Shown here: in pieces, positions 1-8,973 of the stretch
Position numbering within the stretch: the first letter of the stretch is position 1
Layout: each line of letters begins with the position of its first letter
Assembly: GCF_025465995.1 (NCBI RefSeq)
Contig: NZ_JANLNY010000022.1
Coordinates: 299,961 to 363,960, forward strand
Length of the DNA stretch: 64,000 nucleotides
Reading direction: 5' to 3'
From: Pseudomonas sp. 5P_3.1_Bac2
Lineage (GTDB): Bacteria; Pseudomonadota; Gammaproteobacteria; Pseudomonadales; Pseudomonadaceae
The notes under the pieces: model-generated
What the model was told of the DNA's origin: nothing
The model's database searches: none
What the model saw: the letters and a program-made list of their open reading frames with translations, nothing else
Made by a program: the position numbers and the translations under genes

Positions 1-386
1 CGGGTTAACGCAGCGAGTTGCACGCGGTTAGGCCGCTCGGCCTTTTTCAGCGCTTCGGCCAGGCTCTCAGGACGCACCGGCTTAACCAGATAGCCCACCG
101 CGCTGACCTGAAAAGCCTCGACCGCAAACTCGTCATAAGCTGTACAAAAAATCACCGCTGGTGGCGCTTCACGCTCACACAGTTTGGCCGCTACCTGCAG
201 GCCATCCAGCCCAGGCATGCGGATATCAAGCAAAACCACATCGGGTTTTAGGCTTTCAATCAGGCTCAGAGCCTCTTCGCCATTGCTGGCCGAGGGTTCA
301 AGAACGCGATAGCCGTCGAGTTCGCTCACCATTCGGCTCAGGCGTTCACGGGCCAGGGGTTCATCATCGACAATCAGTACATTCAT
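1..386 (-). CDS. algR: Response regulator AlgR, N-terminal receiver part (cut by window edge)
   Basis: Reading leftward from the ATG at 386, the first 128 codons encode a CheY-like receiver: the acidic pair D7-D8, the phospho-acceptor D54 in LLDIRMPG, and the conserved lysine in YLVKPV near residue 104. The C-terminal DNA-binding domain (LytTR type in AlgR) lies outside the window. The start ATG overlaps the stop of the upstream kinase gene in an ATGA, so the two are translationally coupled. In Pseudomonas, AlgR with AlgZ/FimS controls alginate, type IV pili and virulence genes. The assignment rests on the receiver sequence, the AlgZ partner and the nearby argH. Confidence 0.93.
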   Translation of the reverse strand, partial: MNVLIVDDEPLARERLSRMVSELDGYRVLEPSASNGEEALSLIESLKPDVVLLDIRMPGLDGLQVAAKLCEREAPPAVIFCTAYDEFAVEAFQVSAVGYLVKPVRPESLAEALKKAERPNRVQLAALT

Positions 387-1462
387 AGTGCACGGGCTTC
401 CTGCTTCGTTCTAGCACAAGGATAGCTTAGACAAGTGAAGTGACGACCTTCACGGCGCTCAACACTCAGACTGGCCTTTGGTCCAAAAAGTGCCACTAGT
501 CGCGCATCGACATTGCTCAAGGCCTGGTGAGTTCCGCGTGATAAAGGCTCCTCGCCTAGCGGTTCGTATGGATTGCTCACACACAACGCAAATACTCCCT
601 TTTGATAACTCGCTTCGACCCGTACAACCCCGCCTTCTATCCGTGGCTGAATGCCATAAACCAGCGCATTTTCCAGCAAGGGTTGCAAAGTTAACTGTGG
701 AATGGGCAAGTCATCCGGCACATCAACAACCTCCCACTGCAACTGTAGACGCTCGCCGAGCCGATAGCGCTCAATCGATAAATATCGTTGCGCTAATTCA
801 ACTTCTTCACGCCACGACACCAGGCTGCCGGGCTTAGCCAGACTGGCGCGAAACAGGTCCGAGAGGTCTAGTACCGCCTGTTCCGCTTTAGGCGGATCGA
901 CCGCGACCAAACTGGCAATGCTATTGAGGCTGTTAAACAGAAAGTGTGGGCGGATGCGCGCCTGCAGCGACTCGATCCGCGCTTGCAGCTCGGCGCGCTG
1001 CTGCTTGCGCCATTGGCTCTGCAAGTAAAAATAGCGCAGCAATAAGGCCGACATGATCAAACTGATCAGACCGTGACGTAAGTAAGGATAGACCTCAGCG
1101 CTGCGCGGCAGCGGGCCGCCTAATTCATAGTGATCGGCCACAGCGGTGCAGAGCAGGCTTAACACCACCACGATAAGGCAACACAAGGTGCCGGCCACAG
1201 CCACTGGCATACGCGCCAAGAGCGGGCGTAAACGGCACAAAATGGCCGCCGACAGCAGCACCATCCACTGCACAAACAAGGAAGTCAGGGCCAAACGCAC
1301 CCAGTCGAAGCCCGGCGTCATCGGCTGCGCCAAGACCAGCACCAGCACCAATAACTCGGCCAACAGCACCATGCTCAATAAAGCTTCCGGCTCACACAGG
1401 GCCGGGACGAAGAAATCGTCCAGCTCCGGTTGTTGGGTGCTGCTAGCTGTTCTGATCTTCAT
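383..1462 (-). CDS. algZ: Sensor histidine kinase AlgZ/FimS (LytS-like)
   Basis: About 359 aa inner-membrane kinase of the His_kinase (PF06580) type. Hydrophobic segments fill roughly residues 28-150. A coiled linker follows, then the phospho-acceptor motif RPHFLFNSLNSI (His near residue 173) and an ATP-binding domain to the end. I chose ATG 1462 because GGAAG sits 8 nt upstream; ATG 1468 and GTG 1471 are in frame but have worse ribosome-site spacing. The kinase is non-canonical, lacking the usual H-box of classic EnvZ-type enzymes, as is known for AlgZ. Its stop overlaps algR by ATGA. It is the cognate sensor for AlgR. Confidence 0.93.
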   Translation of the reverse strand: MKIRTASSTQQPELDDFFVPALCEPEALLSMVLLAELLVLVLVLAQPMTPGFDWVRLALTSLFVQWMVLLSAAILCRLRPLLARMPVAVAGTLCCLIVVVLSLLCTAVADHYELGGPLPRSAEVYPYLRHGLISLIMSALLLRYFYLQSQWRKQQRAELQARIESLQARIRPHFLFNSLNSIASLVAVDPPKAEQAVLDLSDLFRASLAKPGSLVSWREEVELAQRYLSIERYRLGERLQLQWEVVDVPDDLPIPQLTLQPLLENALVYGIQPRIEGGVVRVEASYQKGVFALCVSNPYEPLGEEPLSRGTHQALSNVDARLVALFGPKASLSVERREGRHFTCLSYPCARTKQEARAL

Positions 1463-1663
1463 TGCCATCACTTCCGCAGGACTTCATCGCCACTCTCTAA
1501 GCAGCACAGAGCGCCATAATCACACGGGCCGACGAAGAAAACTTTGCGCCAGCGCGCCATCGGCACATCTGCCCAAGCGCCGTGGCAGAGGGCCAACAGC
1601 GGCGCCAATGGCTAAATTGGCCATCACCCAGATAAAGCGACGCGGCGAAACTAGCTGCCAGCC

Positions 1664-1672
1664 TGCTATGAT
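1664..1672 (+). promoter_or_regulatory. Extended -10 element upstream of argH
   Basis: TGCTATGAT fits an extended -10 (TGnTATAAT) about 70 nt before the argH start, in the 280-bp divergent gap between algZ and argH. I see no good -35 at normal spacing, which is acceptable for an extended -10 promoter. Confidence 0.4.
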
Positions 1673-1743
1673 CGGCACACTTTTTTGTCTGCCGGCCGCC
1701 CACCCGTGGCCAGCCCGTTTTAGCGCACCAGCCGAGCACAGCC

Positions 1744-3138
1744 ATGAGCACTGAAAAAACCAACCAATCCTGGGGCGGCCGCTTCAGCGAACCCGTCGAC
1801 GCCTTTGTGGCCCGTTTCACCGCCTCGGTGGAGTTCGACAAACGCCTGTATCGCCACGACATCATGGGCTCCATCGCCCACGCCACGATGCTGGCCAAAG
1901 TCGGCGTGCTGACCGATGCCGAGCGCGACAGCATCATTGATGGCCTGCAAACCATCCAGAGCGAAATCGAAGCCGGCCAGTTCGACTGGCGCGTTGACCT
2001 CGAAGACGTGCACATGAACATCGAAGCGCGCCTGACCGACCGCATCGGCATCACCGGCAAAAAACTGCACACCGGGCGCAGCCGTAACGACCAAGTGGCC
2101 ACCGATATCCGCCTGTGGCTGCGCGATGAAATCGACCTGATCCTGGCCGAAATCACCCGCCTGCAACAGGGCTTGCTGGAACAAGCTGAGCGTGAAGCCG
2201 AGACCATCATGCCCGGTTTCACTCACCTGCAAACTGCCCAGCCAGTGACCTTTGGCCACCACCTGCTGGCGTGGTTCGAGATGCTCAGCCGCGACTACGA
2301 GCGTTTGGTCGACTGCCGCAAGCGCACCAACCGCATGCCGCTGGGCTCGGCCGCACTGGCCGGCACCACCTACCCGATTCAGCGCGAAATCACGGCCGAG
2401 CTGCTCGGCTTTGAAGCCGTGGGTGGCAACTCCCTGGACGGCGTCTCCGATCGCGACTTCGCCATCGAGTTCTGCGCCGCCGCGTCCCTGGCCATGATGC
2501 ACCTGTCGCGCTTCTCCGAAGAGCTGGTGCTGTGGACCAGCGCGCAGTTCCAGTTTATCGACCTGCCAGATCGCTTCTGCACCGGCAGCTCGATCATGCC
2601 GCAAAAGAAAAACCCCGACGTGCCCGAGCTGGTACGCGGCAAAACCGGTCGTGTGTTCGGCGCCCTGACCGGCCTGCTGACCTTGATGAAGGGCCAACCG
2701 CTGGCCTACAACAAGGACAACCAGGAAGACAAAGAGCCGCTGTTCGACGCCGCCGACACCTTGCGTGACAGCCTGCGCGCCTTTGCCGACATGATCCCAG
2801 CGCTCAAGCCCAAGCACGCGATCATGCGTGAAGCGGCCCTGCGTGGTTTCTCCACCGCCACGGACCTGGCCGACTACCTGGTGCGCAAAGGCCTGCCGTT
2901 CCGCGACTGCCACGAGATCGTCGGGCATGCCGTTAAGTACGGCGTGCAAACCGGTAAAGACCTGGCCGAGATGAGCCTGGACGAGCTGCGCCAGTTCAGC
3001 GATCAAATCGAGCAGGATGTGTTCGCCGTGCTGACCCTCGAAGGCTCGGTGAATGCCCGTGACCATATTGGCGGCACCGCGCCTAACCAAGTGCGCAAAG
3101 CCGTAGTGCGGGGCCGTGACCTGCTGGCCAGCCGCTAA
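1744..3138 (+). CDS. argH: Argininosuccinate lyase
   Basis: 464 aa, full family length. Cleaves argininosuccinate to arginine and fumarate, the last step of arginine synthesis, in the cytoplasm. The fumarase/aspartase signature [12 protein letters not shown] is present near residues 281-292, with [13 protein letters not shown] near residues 105-117. The start [14 protein letters not shown] is typical of the family. It is divergent from algZ, as in other pseudomonads. The long reading frame on the opposite strand is a shadow of high-GC coding sequence. Confidence 0.98.
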   Translation: MSTEKTNQSWGGRFSEPVDAFVARFTASVEFDKRLYRHDIMGSIAHATMLAKVGVLTDAERDSIIDGLQTIQSEIEAGQFDWRVDLEDVHMNIEARLTDRIGITGKKLHTGRSRNDQVATDIRLWLRDEIDLILAEITRLQQGLLEQAEREAETIMPGFTHLQTAQPVTFGHHLLAWFEMLSRDYERLVDCRKRTNRMPLGSAALAGTTYPIQREITAELLGFEAVGGNSLDGVSDRDFAIEFCAAASLAMMHLSRFSEELVLWTSAQFQFIDLPDRFCTGSSIMPQKKNPDVPELVRGKTGRVFGALTGLLTLMKGQPLAYNKDNQEDKEPLFDAADTLRDSLRAFADMIPALKPKHAIMREAALRGFSTATDLADYLVRKGLPFRDCHEIVGHAVKYGVQTGKDLAEMSLDELRQFSDQIEQDVFAVLTLEGSVNARDHIGGTAPNQVRKAVVRGRDLLASR

Positions 3139-3139
3139 G

Positions 3140-3709
3140 ATGGCAGACAATGCGCCAGGACGGCGCATTTCCGTGGTCGGTTGCTCGGGCTCGGGCAAGA
3201 CCACCCTGGCTCGCCAGTTGGCCAGGCGATTAGGCTATCCACATGTCGAGCTGGATGCGCTGTATCACCAACCCAACTGGCAGCCCTTGGCCGATGAAGT
3301 TTTCCTGCACCAGGTCAACGAGCAACTGCAAGGCGAGCACTGGGTGGTTGAGGGCAACTACAGCCTAGTGCGCCCGCAGATTCTTAAGCATTCAGACATG
3401 GTCATCTGGCTCGACTTACCGCGCGCCACCGTCATGCGCCAAGTCATCCTGCGCACCCTCAAGCGCCTGCTAAGCCGCGAAGAACTGTGGAACGGCAACC
3501 GCGAGCGCTGGAGCAATCTATTCAAGCTCAACCCACGCCAATCCATTTTGGCCTGGGCGTGGACACGCCACCCGGTGTACCGCAAGCGCTACACAGCAGA
3601 GATGCAGGCCGTCACGCCAAACCAACGCTACATCCGCCTTGGCTCCCATGCCGCCGCCGAACAATTGCTGAATAGCCTGTGCGCCCAAGTGCCGGCAAGG
3701 AGAACCTGA
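3140..3709 (+). CDS. Small P-loop kinase, adenylate-kinase/FlaR-like
   Basis: 189 aa. A Walker A motif GCSGSGKTT lies near residues 14-22, followed by HVELDALYHQPNW, which is typical of the topology-modulation (FlaR-like) family of adenylate-kinase-fold proteins. VIWLDLP is a likely Walker B strand. The start at 3140 lies 1 nt after the argH stop; an in-frame ATG at 3116 would overlap argH. The substrate is unknown. It is apparently cotranscribed with argH and its stop overlaps the next ATG (TGATG). Confidence 0.82.
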   Translation: MADNAPGRRISVVGCSGSGKTTLARQLARRLGYPHVELDALYHQPNWQPLADEVFLHQVNEQLQGEHWVVEGNYSLVRPQILKHSDMVIWLDLPRATVMRQVILRTLKRLLSREELWNGNRERWSNLFKLNPRQSILAWAWTRHPVYRKRYTAEMQAVTPNQRYIRLGSHAAAEQLLNSLCAQVPARRT

Positions 3710-4191
3710 TGTCCCTGCATATCCGCCCCGCCACCGCTGCCGACGCGCAGCTGATCCTCGGTTTTATCCGCGATCTGGCGATTTACGAAAAAGCCGAGCA
3801 TGAGGTGAAAACCGATGTCGCCGGTATCCGCGCCAGCCTGTTCGCCGAGAACAGCACGGCGCATGGCCTGATCTGCGAATACCAAGGCCAGGCCATTGGC
3901 TATGCCGTGTACTTCTTTAACTACTCGACCTGGCTGGGCAAGCACGGCTTGTATCTGGAAGACCTCTATATCGATCCCAACCAGCGCGGTATTGGCGCGG
4001 GCAAGGCACTGCTACGGCATTTGGCCCAGTTAGCCCTGAGCAATGGTTGCGGCCGCTTTGAATGGTCGGTATTGGACTGGAACACCCCGGCCATCGAGTT
4101 TTACCAATCCGTCGGTGCCAGAGCGCAAGAAGAGTGGACCCTCTACCGCCTGACCGGCCAAGCCCTGCTGGACTTCGCCCAAGGAGACTAA
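3709..4191 (+). CDS. GNAT acetyltransferase, spermidine/spermine acetyltransferase-like
   Basis: 160 aa. One complete GNAT domain: the acetyl-CoA motif QRGIGAGKALL near residues 94-104, preceded by LYLEDLYIDP and followed by the WNTPAIEFYQSVGA signature of SSAT-like enzymes. AAGGAGA sits 6 nt before the ATG. The start overlaps the preceding stop by 1 nt, so translation is coupled. By family resemblance it may acetylate a diamine or a thialysine-like amine; the true substrate cannot be read from sequence. Confidence 0.85.
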   Translation: MSLHIRPATAADAQLILGFIRDLAIYEKAEHEVKTDVAGIRASLFAENSTAHGLICEYQGQAIGYAVYFFNYSTWLGKHGLYLEDLYIDPNQRGIGAGKALLRHLAQLALSNGCGRFEWSVLDWNTPAIEFYQSVGARAQEEWTLYRLTGQALLDFAQGD

Positions 4192-4193
4192 AC

Positions 4194-4469
4194 ATGAGCA
4201 GCAACGAGCAAGAAGACGAAGACTTCGCCCAAGACACCCTGAGCCAAGCCATCGAAAACCAATTGCAAGCCGGCGACCCCGCCTTTGTCCAAGCCGTGCT
4301 GAACAAGCTGACTTTGGTCGGCTATGAGCGCGAAGAAATCATTGCCATGATGGCCGTGGTGCTGGCCGATGAGATCGACTTGATGCTCAGCCAAGACCGC
4401 CCATTCGACAGCAATCGCTACGAGCAAGGCCTGCGCGCCCTGCCCAGCCTGCCAGAGGAACGCGAGTAA
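4194..4469 (+). CDS. Conserved hypothetical protein, small and acidic
   Basis: 91 aa, acidic at both ends and without signal peptide or membrane segment. The start ATG lies 2 nt past the GNAT stop with AAGGAG upstream, so it belongs to the argH-kinase-GNAT run. A central helix-rich stretch (VLNKLTLVGYEREEIIAMMAVVLADEI) is intact. I do not recognise a named domain. A longer upstream in-frame start would overlap the GNAT gene and lacks a ribosome site. Confidence 0.75.
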   Translation: MSSNEQEDEDFAQDTLSQAIENQLQAGDPAFVQAVLNKLTLVGYEREEIIAMMAVVLADEIDLMLSQDRPFDSNRYEQGLRALPSLPEERE

Positions 4470-4623
4470 CTGGCTAACCCTGAACAACCGATTTCTGGCA
4501 GCATCAACCCCTAGCAACTCCCGGCAGGCTTCACTACGCTGCTAACTGCAACACCGCCGTTGACCACAGCAGGCGCTGCCGGCCTTGGCCGCAGCTGACA
4601 TACAACAACAAGCTGGAGTACCT

Positions 4624-4869
4624 ATGGCCTTTACCCCCGAGTTGATCGCGGAATTGGAAATCCTTGCCCTGTTTAACCTCAGCAGCACCCAAGAAGGCAT
4701 CAAGGTCCATCACACCGCCTCCCCCAGCGCCGTCGCTGCTGCCCAGCGACTGCATGACAAAGGCCTTATCAGCCAAGCCGATGGCGGTTATCTCACTAGC
4801 CTAGGTTTAGATGCGGCCGAACACGCCCAAGCGCTACTGACCATCCTCGACGTCAGCCAAACCGCCTGA
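4624..4869 (+). CDS. TIGR02647-family small protein
   Basis: 81 aa. The opening MAFTPELIAELEILALFNL followed by STQEGIKVHH is that of the gammaproteobacterial TIGR02647 family as I recall it. It looks like a small winged-helix-like fold, with SAVAAAQRLHDKGLISQADGGYLTSLG resembling a helix plus wing, but no function is established. The ATG at 4624 has GGAG about 7 nt upstream; an earlier in-frame ATG at 4585 has no such site. Confidence 0.8.
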   Translation: MAFTPELIAELEILALFNLSSTQEGIKVHHTASPSAVAAAQRLHDKGLISQADGGYLTSLGLDAAEHAQALLTILDVSQTA

Positions 4870-4981
4870 TCCCAGCCCGCCAGGCCAGCCTTGCGCTGGC
4901 TTAGCACGGATCGGCTGCTTACCCCCGCCGTTACTCACTCGCCGGATGCTCGTGGGTTTGGGATGCTCGTAGAGCCTGCGC

Positions 4982-7837
4982 ATGAGCCGTCATGACGAAA
5001 TACGTCCGCTAATTGATGAGGGCATCGACCGTAAGGTCCTGACCCAACTGCGCGGACGCTTCCTCAAAATCAACCAAAGCCGCTTGCAGCACACGTTGCA
5101 GGCGATGTCGACACGCCAGCAGTTGGTCCTCAACTTACTGCCGCTGCTGCTGCATGTGAATCACCCGCTGCTGCCGGGCTATGTCTGCGCCCTCACGCCC
5201 AGCGGTCTGTGCGGCTTTGAACCAAGCCCTGAGCAACTGGCGCAAGTGCAGCGCCTGACCCGCTCCTTCACCTATAAACCCTATCGCGCGCCCCAGAGCC
5301 TGCCGCTGCTGGGTTTGTTTTTGATGGGCAGCCTCGGCAGCGTGGCTCAGGCCGAGCAAAGTGATCTGGACCTATGGCTGTGCCACGCCAGCGACTTAAC
5401 CGATCAGCAACGCCTGGAATTACAGAAGAAATGCCAGCTGCTGGAAGCCTGGGCCGCCAGCCAAGGCGCCGAAGCACACTTCTTTTTGATCGACCCACAG
5501 CGCTTCACCCAGGGCAGCCGCGAAACCCAGCTCAGCTCCGATGATTGCGGCACCACCCAGCACTACCTGCTGCTCGATGAGTTTTATCGCACCGCCATCT
5601 GGCTCGGCGGCCGTACGCCGATGTGGTGGCTGGTGCCCAGCTATGAAGAGCACCGCTACGAGCACTACACCAGCACCCTGCTGGCCAGACGCTTTGTCCG
5701 CGCCGAGGATGTGCTCGACTTCGGCCACCTGAACCATATCCCCGCCGAGGAATTTATTGGCGCCGGCATGTGGCAGCTGTTTAAGGGCATCGAATCGCCC
5801 TATAAGTCGGTACTTAAGCTGCTCCTGACGGAGGTCTATGCCAGCGAATACCCGCAGGTGCAGTGCTTGTCGCGGCGCTTTAAGCAGGCGGTGTACGCCA
5901 ACCGCCTGGATGTGGCCGAGCTGGACCCTTACATCATGGTCTACCGACGCCTGGAGGAATACCTCACGCAACGCGGCGAGAGCGAGCGCCTGGAGTTGGT
6001 GCGCCGTTGCCTGTACCTGAAGGTCGACCGCAAACTCAGCCGGCCGCCGCGCGGACCGCGCAAAAGCTGGCAGCGCCTGTTACTCGAACAGCTCAGCAGC
6101 AACTGGCAGTGGGACTCGCGCAAGCTGGCCCTGCTGGATAGCCGCAGCCAGTGGAAGATGCGCCAGGTCACAGCCGAGCGACGCATGCTGGTCAATGAGC
6201 TGACCTACAGCTACCGCTTTCTGTCGCAGTTTGCCCGCACCAGCCAAACCGGCAGTTCGCTCAATAGCCGTGACATGGCCGTACTCGGCCGGCGCCTGTA
6301 CGCCGCCTTTGAGCGCAAAGCCGGCAAGATCGAGTTTATTAACCCCGGTATCGCCCCCGACTTGGCCGAGGACACCCTGACCCTGGCCCACAGCGCCAAC
6401 CCGGACAACCCCAAAGAGCAGCAGTGGGCCATCTACCACGGCAGCGTCGCCGCTCAGGAACTGAATAACTTTGCCCCGCTTAAGCGCAGCCGCGATTTAC
6501 TCGAACTGCTGGCCTGGAGTTATCGCAACGGCGTGATCGACTCCACCACCCGGCTGGCCCTGAACCCTGGCAGCAGTGATCTGCGCGAACCGGAGCTGCA
6601 AAACCTGATTGGCAGCCTGCAGCAGTTGGTGCCACTGCCCTTGCCGGCGGTGGACGAAGCGGCGCTGCTAAGCCCCAGCCAGGCCAAGGAGGTGTTGCTG
6701 CTGGTCAATGTGGCGCTGGACCCGCTTAAGCAGTTCAGCCAGCAGAACCTCCATATGACCACCGAGCACACCGACGCCCTCGCCTACTCCGGAGTGCGCG
6801 AAAACTTGGTGCTGAGCATCGATCAAGTCACCCTGAACAGCTGGCACGAGCTGCTGGTCCACCGCTACGAAGGCGCGGATGCCCTGCTTGACTGCCTGCG
6901 CGACTACCTCAACAACCTGCCCGCCGACGGCCCGCTGCCGAACTTGCGGGTACGCTGCTTCTGTCGCAACCGCGCCAGCGCCATCGCCGAGCGGGTGCAG
7001 GAGCTGTTCCAGCAGGCACTGGTGAGCGTGCGCGGCAGCTTGGCCACGCGCTATCTGCTGCAAATCAGCCAGCGTTATCACATCCTCGATCTGCGCCCGA
7101 GCCACGTCAGCCATATCGGCCTGAAAGACTTGCCCACACTGATCGAGCATCTGGGCAACGAGCAAACCGACTACAGCGCACTGCGCCTGGACCGCAGCGC
7201 CTTAAGCGGCGACGACCTGGCGCTGATCCTGCCCGCCGGCCAACCGCACTGCATTCAACTGTTCTACCGCCTCAATGAACGGGGCGATGAGGCTGAACTG
7301 AGCGTGCTCGATGAACACAACAGCCTGTGGCGGCAACGCGTGCCCTATCGCGATGAGCAAAGCCTGTTGACCCCGCTGCAGCGGTTTTTCCAGGCGGTGC
7401 TGTACCGGCACAACGCCGCCTTGCCGCTGGACAGCCAACCAGAGCATCAGCCACTGCAACTGCTGTATTACCGCATCCAGCCGGATGCGCCCTGGCGCCC
7501 GCAGCGTTTAGAGACGCGCACGCCGCCAGAGTCGGCGCTGAATCAGGCGTTCTATGACGTGCAGGCGATCATCACGCCCACCGACAGCAATCACGCCAGC
7601 GTTACCCTGTATTGCAACCATCAGGAATTTTCTGAATTGCAGTATGGCGCTGGCCTGTTTAGCGCGGTGGCCCGCCATATCTTGGCGCAACGCCGCGAGC
7701 CGCTGCGCTACCCGTGCTACATCACCGACTTGGATTTATCGGCGGTGCTCGGTGGTGGGCAGATGCAAGGGGTGCATTACCTGCGCTACAAGAGCCGCCT
7801 AGAAGCGGCCCTCAACCAAGCGCTGGAGCAGGCCTAG
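4982..7837 (+). CDS. cyaA: Class I adenylate cyclase
   Basis: 951 aa, near the full length of enterobacterial-type class I cyclases. Converts ATP to cyclic AMP for Vfr/CRP-type signalling in the cytoplasm. The N-terminal catalytic half carries GSLGSVAQAEQSDLDLW (residues 116-132), with G-S and the D128/D130 pair matching the nucleotidyltransferase metal site. The C-terminal half is the regulatory region. It is followed by convergent rnk, as in P. aeruginosa. Confidence 0.96.
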   Translation: MSRHDEIRPLIDEGIDRKVLTQLRGRFLKINQSRLQHTLQAMSTRQQLVLNLLPLLLHVNHPLLPGYVCALTPSGLCGFEPSPEQLAQVQRLTRSFTYKPYRAPQSLPLLGLFLMGSLGSVAQAEQSDLDLWLCHASDLTDQQRLELQKKCQLLEAWAASQGAEAHFFLIDPQRFTQGSRETQLSSDDCGTTQHYLLLDEFYRTAIWLGGRTPMWWLVPSYEEHRYEHYTSTLLARRFVRAEDVLDFGHLNHIPAEEFIGAGMWQLFKGIESPYKSVLKLLLTEVYASEYPQVQCLSRRFKQAVYANRLDVAELDPYIMVYRRLEEYLTQRGESERLELVRRCLYLKVDRKLSRPPRGPRKSWQRLLLEQLSSNWQWDSRKLALLDSRSQWKMRQVTAERRMLVNELTYSYRFLSQFARTSQTGSSLNSRDMAVLGRRLYAAFERKAGKIEFINPGIAPDLAEDTLTLAHSANPDNPKEQQWAIYHGSVAAQELNNFAPLKRSRDLLELLAWSYRNGVIDSTTRLALNPGSSDLREPELQNLIGSLQQLVPLPLPAVDEAALLSPSQAKEVLLLVNVALDPLKQFSQQNLHMTTEHTDALAYSGVRENLVLSIDQVTLNSWHELLVHRYEGADALLDCLRDYLNNLPADGPLPNLRVRCFCRNRASAIAERVQELFQQALVSVRGSLATRYLLQISQRYHILDLRPSHVSHIGLKDLPTLIEHLGNEQTDYSALRLDRSALSGDDLALILPAGQPHCIQLFYRLNERGDEAELSVLDEHNSLWRQRVPYRDEQSLLTPLQRFFQAVLYRHNAALPLDSQPEHQPLQLLYYRIQPDAPWRPQRLETRTPPESALNQAFYDVQAIITPTDSNHASVTLYCNHQEFSELQYGAGLFSAVARHILAQRREPLRYPCYITDLDLSAVLGGGQMQGVHYLRYKSRLEAALNQALEQA

Positions 7838-7874
7838 GGCGCAGCAATGCGCGTTAGGCCTGCATCAGGAGGGA

Positions 7875-8285
7875 TTAGTTGCGCTGGTATTCGCCGGCGG
7901 CTTCTGGCTGATATTCCACGGCCAGCAGCTCAAGCTCGAGCACTTTGCCATTGGGCAAGGTCCACTGGATGTGCTGGCCCACGCTCAGGCCCAGCAGCGC
8001 GCTGCCTACCGGAGCGAGCACCGAGACATTGCCCTCAGGGCCGGTCTCATGGGGATAAACCAAGGTCAGGTGGTAGTCCTTGCCGCTGCCGAGCTCCCGG
8101 CAGTGCACCCGCGAGTTCATGGTGACCACACCCGCCGGCACTTCGTCATGGCCGACCACTTCGGCGCGCGCCAGTTCGGCGTGCAACGCTTCGGCGGCGG
8201 GGCCGTAGTCGTCCAGCTCGTCGAGCAGTTGCTCCAGACGCTGTAGGTCAAGGCGAGTGATGATAATGGCTGGTGTGCTGCTCAT
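7875..8285 (-). CDS. rnk: Nucleoside diphosphate kinase regulator Rnk
   Basis: 136 aa. A short N-terminal coiled-coil part (SRLDLQRLEQLLDELDD-like) precedes a GreA/GreB C-terminal FKBP-like domain ending in the region SALLGLSVGQHIQWTLPNG. Rnk resembles Gre factors and binds RNA polymerase, but its coiled coil is too short to reach the active site. It affects nucleoside diphosphate kinase and alginate levels in P. aeruginosa. It lies convergent to cyaA. Confidence 0.93.
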   Translation of the reverse strand: MSSTPAIIITRLDLQRLEQLLDELDDYGPAAEALHAELARAEVVGHDEVPAGVVTMNSRVHCRELGSGKDYHLTLVYPHETGPEGNVSVLAPVGSALLGLSVGQHIQWTLPNGKVLELELLAVEYQPEAAGEYQRN

Positions 8286-8322
8286 GGTGCGGGTGCATCT
8301 CCTTTAGTAAATGACAAAAAGC

Positions 8323-8350
8323 AAAACCCCATCGCGATGGATGGGGTTTT
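8323..8350 (-). terminator. Rho-independent terminator after the cyaY/DUF1289 unit
   Basis: Eleven-base arms AAAACCCCATC and GATGGGGTTTT with a 6-nt loop. The A/T tracts at both ends would allow it to act in either direction. It lies between the end of the DUF1289 gene and rnk. Confidence 0.85.
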
Positions 8351-8404
8351 ACAAGGGCCTGGCTCGACCCTACCACAGCTAATTAAATAAACAAGGCCAG
8401 TGGC

Positions 8405-8620
8405 TCAGCGGCCACCCTGGCGCCTGGCCAGTCGCGCGCTCGCCGCCGCACACACCGCACGACGGCCAGCGCCATCCAGGCTAGCCCATTGCAGGATCTC
8501 CGTCAGACGCCGGCCACAACCTAAACAGACGTCATCGGGATCCAGGCAGCATTGCCGCCGGCAGGGGCTGGCGACGTCTGCGGCAGGGCTTTCAGAGCTC
8601 TTCGAACTCAAGTTCGACAC
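8405..8620 (-). CDS. DUF1289 protein, small cysteine-rich
   Basis: 71 aa if started at GTG 8620, where AGGAA lies 7 nt upstream. The only in-frame ATG (8671) is inside cyaY with no ribosome site. The core SPCRRQCCLDPDDVCLGCGR carries the C-x3-C-x8-C-x2-C pattern of DUF1289, which suggests a metal or Fe-S ligand set. The gene overlaps the end of cyaY by 29 nt in another frame, so the two are probably cotranscribed. CyaY acts in iron-sulfur biology, so a shared role is plausible but unproven. Confidence 0.72.
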   Translation of the reverse strand: MSNLSSKSSESPAADVASPCRRQCCLDPDDVCLGCGRRLTEILQWASLDGAGRRAVCAAASARLARRQGGR

Positions 8621-8924
8621 CGGCTTGTTCCTCGGTGATGCGCACCAACATCTCGCCCAGCAACTCGTCACTGGTGTCGCAGACCCAACGCTCGCTGGCC
8701 TCGTCGTAGTCGAAATGGAACCCCCCGCTGCGCGCCGCCAGCCACAGTTGGCGCAGCGCTGCTTGACGGCTGAAGATCAGTTGACTGCCGTTCTCAAAGC
8801 GCACGGTGAGCACGCCGCCGGAGTTTTCCAGATCAAGATCCAGGTCGCTGTCATCGAAAATATCTTCCACCGCCTGTTGGGTGGCATCGACCAGGTCGTG
8901 AAAGCGGGCTTCGGTCAAACTCAT
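8592..8924 (-). CDS. cyaY: Frataxin homologue CyaY
   Basis: 110 aa, normal length. The N-terminal acidic helix (VEDIFDDSDLDLDLENSGG) gives the iron-binding ridge, followed by the beta sheet with GSQLIFSRQAALRQLWLA and GFHFDY. It modulates iron delivery to the IscS/IscU iron-sulfur assembly complex in the cytoplasm. An overlapping DUF1289 gene follows. Confidence 0.96.
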   Translation of the reverse strand: MSLTEARFHDLVDATQQAVEDIFDDSDLDLDLENSGGVLTVRFENGSQLIFSRQAALRQLWLAARSGGFHFDYDEASERWVCDTSDELLGEMLVRITEEQAGVELEFEEL

Positions 8925-8973
8925 TACGACTTACCTCAAAAAATTCAACACCTACAGTCTTCAGCTGCAGTGA

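Noticed and set aside
1720..3204. 494-codon open frame opposite argH
   Set aside because: Shadow of high-GC coding sequence; low-complexity G/A/Q/H-rich translation with no domain. The same applies to the long frames opposite amtB, serA, katB and spuI.
8405..8671. ATG 8671 as start of the DUF1289 gene
   Set aside because: It lies deep inside cyaY without a ribosome site; GTG 8620 has AGGAA at 7 nt and preserves the whole domain.
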